Shown piece after piece: positions 39,718 to 41,197 of a DNA stretch of 41,197 bases. The DNA comes from Patulibacter sp. Its GTDB lineage: Bacteria; Actinomycetota; Thermoleophilia; Solirubrobacterales; Solirubrobacteraceae. The notes under the pieces are model-generated. The model did no database searches. It saw nothing but the letters and a program-made list of their open reading frames with translations, and was not told where the DNA came from. Every line of letters starts with the position of its first letter. Within the stretch, counting starts at the first letter, position 1. The stretch covers positions 1-41,197 of the forward strand of contig NZ_JAURWA010000049.1 of the NCBI RefSeq assembly GCF_030655195.1. Direction: 5' to 3'. The translations under genes and the position numbers were made by a program.

Positions 39718-40743
39718 ATGCGTCATCGCGCCCTCGCGCTGGTGACGGTCGCGCTCCTCGCCCTCGCGGGCCTGGCGACCGGCACCGCATCAGCCTCCGC
39801 CCCGACCGCGCCGCTGACGACGGTCGCCAACAGCGACGGCACGACCTCGCTGCAGTGGGACCTGCAGGGGTCGAGCGACTCGATCAACATCCTCCCCCAC
39901 CTGCGCTGCGGCCCGGACCCGACGGCGACCGGCACGTTCGCCGGCTCGCGCATCCCGTGCATCTGGATCGTCGACCACAAGGCGCCGCTGGTCGCCGCCC
40001 CGCCCGGATGCCCGTCGACCGGCCAGGACTACGCGTCGTGGCGCTGCGACATGCGGCTCTACCGCGACATCACCGTCAACGCCGCCGAGACGGGCGAGTC
40101 TTCGCTGATCCAGTTCAACACGAAGCCCGCCGGCGGCAGCGGCATCTGCGCCTGGATCCCGCTCGCGCTGCACCTGGGCAAGGGCAAGGGCACGATCCAG
40201 GCGGCGGACGGCTGCCCGGAGCGGATCGTCTGCGAGGCCGGGTACGCCGGCAAGGTCAACGCGGACAAGCTCGACACGGTGGTCGGCTGCAAGAACAGGT
40301 CGACGGCCGACATCAGCGGCCCGGTCCTGGGCGACGGGGCGGGCGACGGCGCGTCGGGTTCCGACGACGGCACCGCGACGGATCCGACCACGGGCAAGTC
40401 GTCCGGCCTGGACCTCGCCAAGTGCACCGGTGCGGGCAGCGGCAAGAAGGGCAACAGCCCGCTCTACAGCGTGCTGGTCAAGCCGAAGGGCACCCGCGGC
40501 ATGACGGTCTACGTCTCGATGCGTCGCGCGGTCCCGGTCACCGTCGAGGTGCGGATGCGGACGAGCGGAGGCTCGAGGATCGTCCGCTGGACCCCGCGCT
40601 GCGCGTTCAAGGGCACGAACGTCTTCCGCTTCCCGAACGCCACCGGGGGCGCCCGGTCCAAGCGCCGCTACCGGGTGGTCGTCCGCTCGACCAACAGCAC
40701 CTACCCGCTGATCTCGAGCTACGAGGCGCTGCCGCGGCGGTAG
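39718..40743 (+). CDS. secreted protein with Cys pairs and basic C-terminus
   Basis: A 341-residue exported protein. A signal peptide (1 to about 27, ASA) is followed by a domain of about 180 residues with paired Cys (RCGPDP..IPCIW, PGCPS..WRCDM, GICAW..DGCPERIVCEAGYA), which suggests several disulfides. An acidic Gly/Asp/Thr linker (about 201-228) leads to a basic beta-rich C-terminal domain ending LPRR. The ATG at 39718 is preceded by TACCGT with 7 nt between, and direct repeats at 39654-39672 lie upstream. No enzyme motif is seen. Confidence 0.8.
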   Translation: MRHRALALVTVALLALAGLATGTASASAPTAPLTTVANSDGTTSLQWDLQGSSDSINILPHLRCGPDPTATGTFAGSRIPCIWIVDHKAPLVAAPPGCPSTGQDYASWRCDMRLYRDITVNAAETGESSLIQFNTKPAGGSGICAWIPLALHLGKGKGTIQAADGCPERIVCEAGYAGKVNADKLDTVVGCKNRSTADISGPVLGDGAGDGASGSDDGTATDPTTGKSSGLDLAKCTGAGSGKKGNSPLYSVLVKPKGTRGMTVYVSMRRAVPVTVEVRMRTSGGSRIVRWTPRCAFKGTNVFRFPNATGGARSKRRYRVVVRSTNSTYPLISSYEALPRR

Positions 40744-40758
40744 CTCCCGCCCCGGCGC

Positions 40759-41197
40759 TCAGCGCCTGACGGTCACGATGTTCGTCACCCTCCGCGTTGC
40801 CGTCGTCCCGCTCCCCGTAGCCGTCAGGACGACGGTGAAGCGGACCGACCGGGCCCTGCGCAGCGCCTTGCGCGCACGGGCGGTGTAGCGGGCGACCAGC
40901 GTCGTCGGCCGCTTCGAGGCGCTCGTCGTACCGGTGGCGACGACGGTCGCGGTCGCCTTCCGGGCCAGTCCGCGCCGGCGGGCCGTTCGCCCGTCGACCC
41001 GCACCGATGCGCGGACGCGACAGGTCGCCGAGCACTGCACGGGCAGGCGCAGGCCCCTCCGCAGGACGGCGGCCAGGCGCGACGACCGGAGGCGGCCGAG
41101 GGCGACCGCCGGCGGGGTCGCCGCGGGGGACGGCACGAACCCCGGGAGGGCTCCGGGCCCGCCGCCCGGGAGGACGCCCGTCCCCGTCGGCGGCGCG
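40759..41197 (-). CDS. C-terminal part of a secreted protein with basic module
   Basis: An open frame running off the right edge; only the last 145 or so residues are visible. A Pro/Gly linker (TGTGVLPGGGPGALPGFVPS) is followed by a basic domain (LRRGLRLPVQCSATCRVRAS, RRARSVRFTVVLTATGSGTT) with two close Cys. This module is the kind seen at the ends of several secreted proteins in this window. A GTG at 41136 opens the frame inside the window but lies in the linker, so it is not the real start. The convergent neighbour ends 15 bases away. Confidence 0.7.
   Translation of the reverse strand, partial: APPTGTGVLPGGGPGALPGFVPSPAATPPAVALGRLRSSRLAAVLRRGLRLPVQCSATCRVRASVRVDGRTARRRGLARKATATVVATGTTSASKRPTTLVARYTARARKALRRARSVRFTVVLTATGSGTTATRRVTNIVTVRR

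Overview
This 41 kb window is very GC-rich chromosomal DNA with dense, mostly single-copy genes. No transposase, integrase, phage gene or CRISPR array was found. Several traits point to a high-GC actinobacterium, probably Thermoleophilia/Solirubrobacterales (a Patulibacter- or Solirubrobacter-like organism). These are the small SRP RNA, a MhuD-type heme monooxygenase, a DesA3-like desaturase with its own reductase, many leaderless-looking promoters, and large secreted proteins with Pro/Thr/Ala linkers and basic C-terminal modules. The taxonomic placement is inference.

Layout. 1-2.7 kb: the 3' end of a 2-oxoacid dehydrogenase E2 gene, a convergent glutathione S-transferase-like gene, the SRP RNA (minus strand), a small membrane protein and tRNA-Val(CAC). 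2.7-9 kb: two uncharacterised proteins, a methyltransferase, a 972-residue secreted modular protein, a flavin reductase-like protein and a convergent MhuD homologue. 9-12.8 kb: a fatty-acid desaturation unit made of a TetR regulator, a ferredoxin-reductase-type oxidoreductase and an acyl desaturase. A 31-bp near-perfect palindrome sits on the predicted promoter. 12.8-14.4 kb: small proteins and a Nudix hydrolase.

14.6-25.1 kb is a polysaccharide region. It holds a Wzz/BY-kinase fused protein in a three-gene, 4-nt-overlapping operon, a divergent O-antigen ligase/polymerase (Wzy_C), a secreted membrane-anchored protein, a WbaP-type sugar-phosphate transferase, a degenerate GGDEF-like protein, a YqeY protein, a hexapeptide acyltransferase and a CpsB/YwqE-type tyrosine phosphatase. 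No glycosyltransferase or flippase is present, so this looks like an assembly-control module whose sugar-adding enzymes lie elsewhere.

25.2-41.2 kb is mostly secreted proteins. These are a tandem amidase whose second domain has lost catalytic residues, a 629-residue secreted protein, a 1416-residue protein with three 193-residue repeats, a 341-residue secreted protein and the 3' part of another. Between them lie a TetR-type regulator, a cupin, an MFS transporter and two very small membrane proteins.

Two features run through the window. About 13 genes have a -10-like hexamer (nAnnnT, often TAnnnT) placed 6-9 nt before the start codon, which predicts leaderless mRNAs. The big secreted-protein genes and the desaturase operon instead have leaders, and most of these have Shine-Dalgarno-like sequences. 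Several intergenic regions also hold unexplained structure: a duplicated 41-nt hairpin at 23.3-23.5 kb, a 57-nt stem-loop with a repeated shoulder motif at 20.0 kb, and a long folded leader ahead of the amidase gene.
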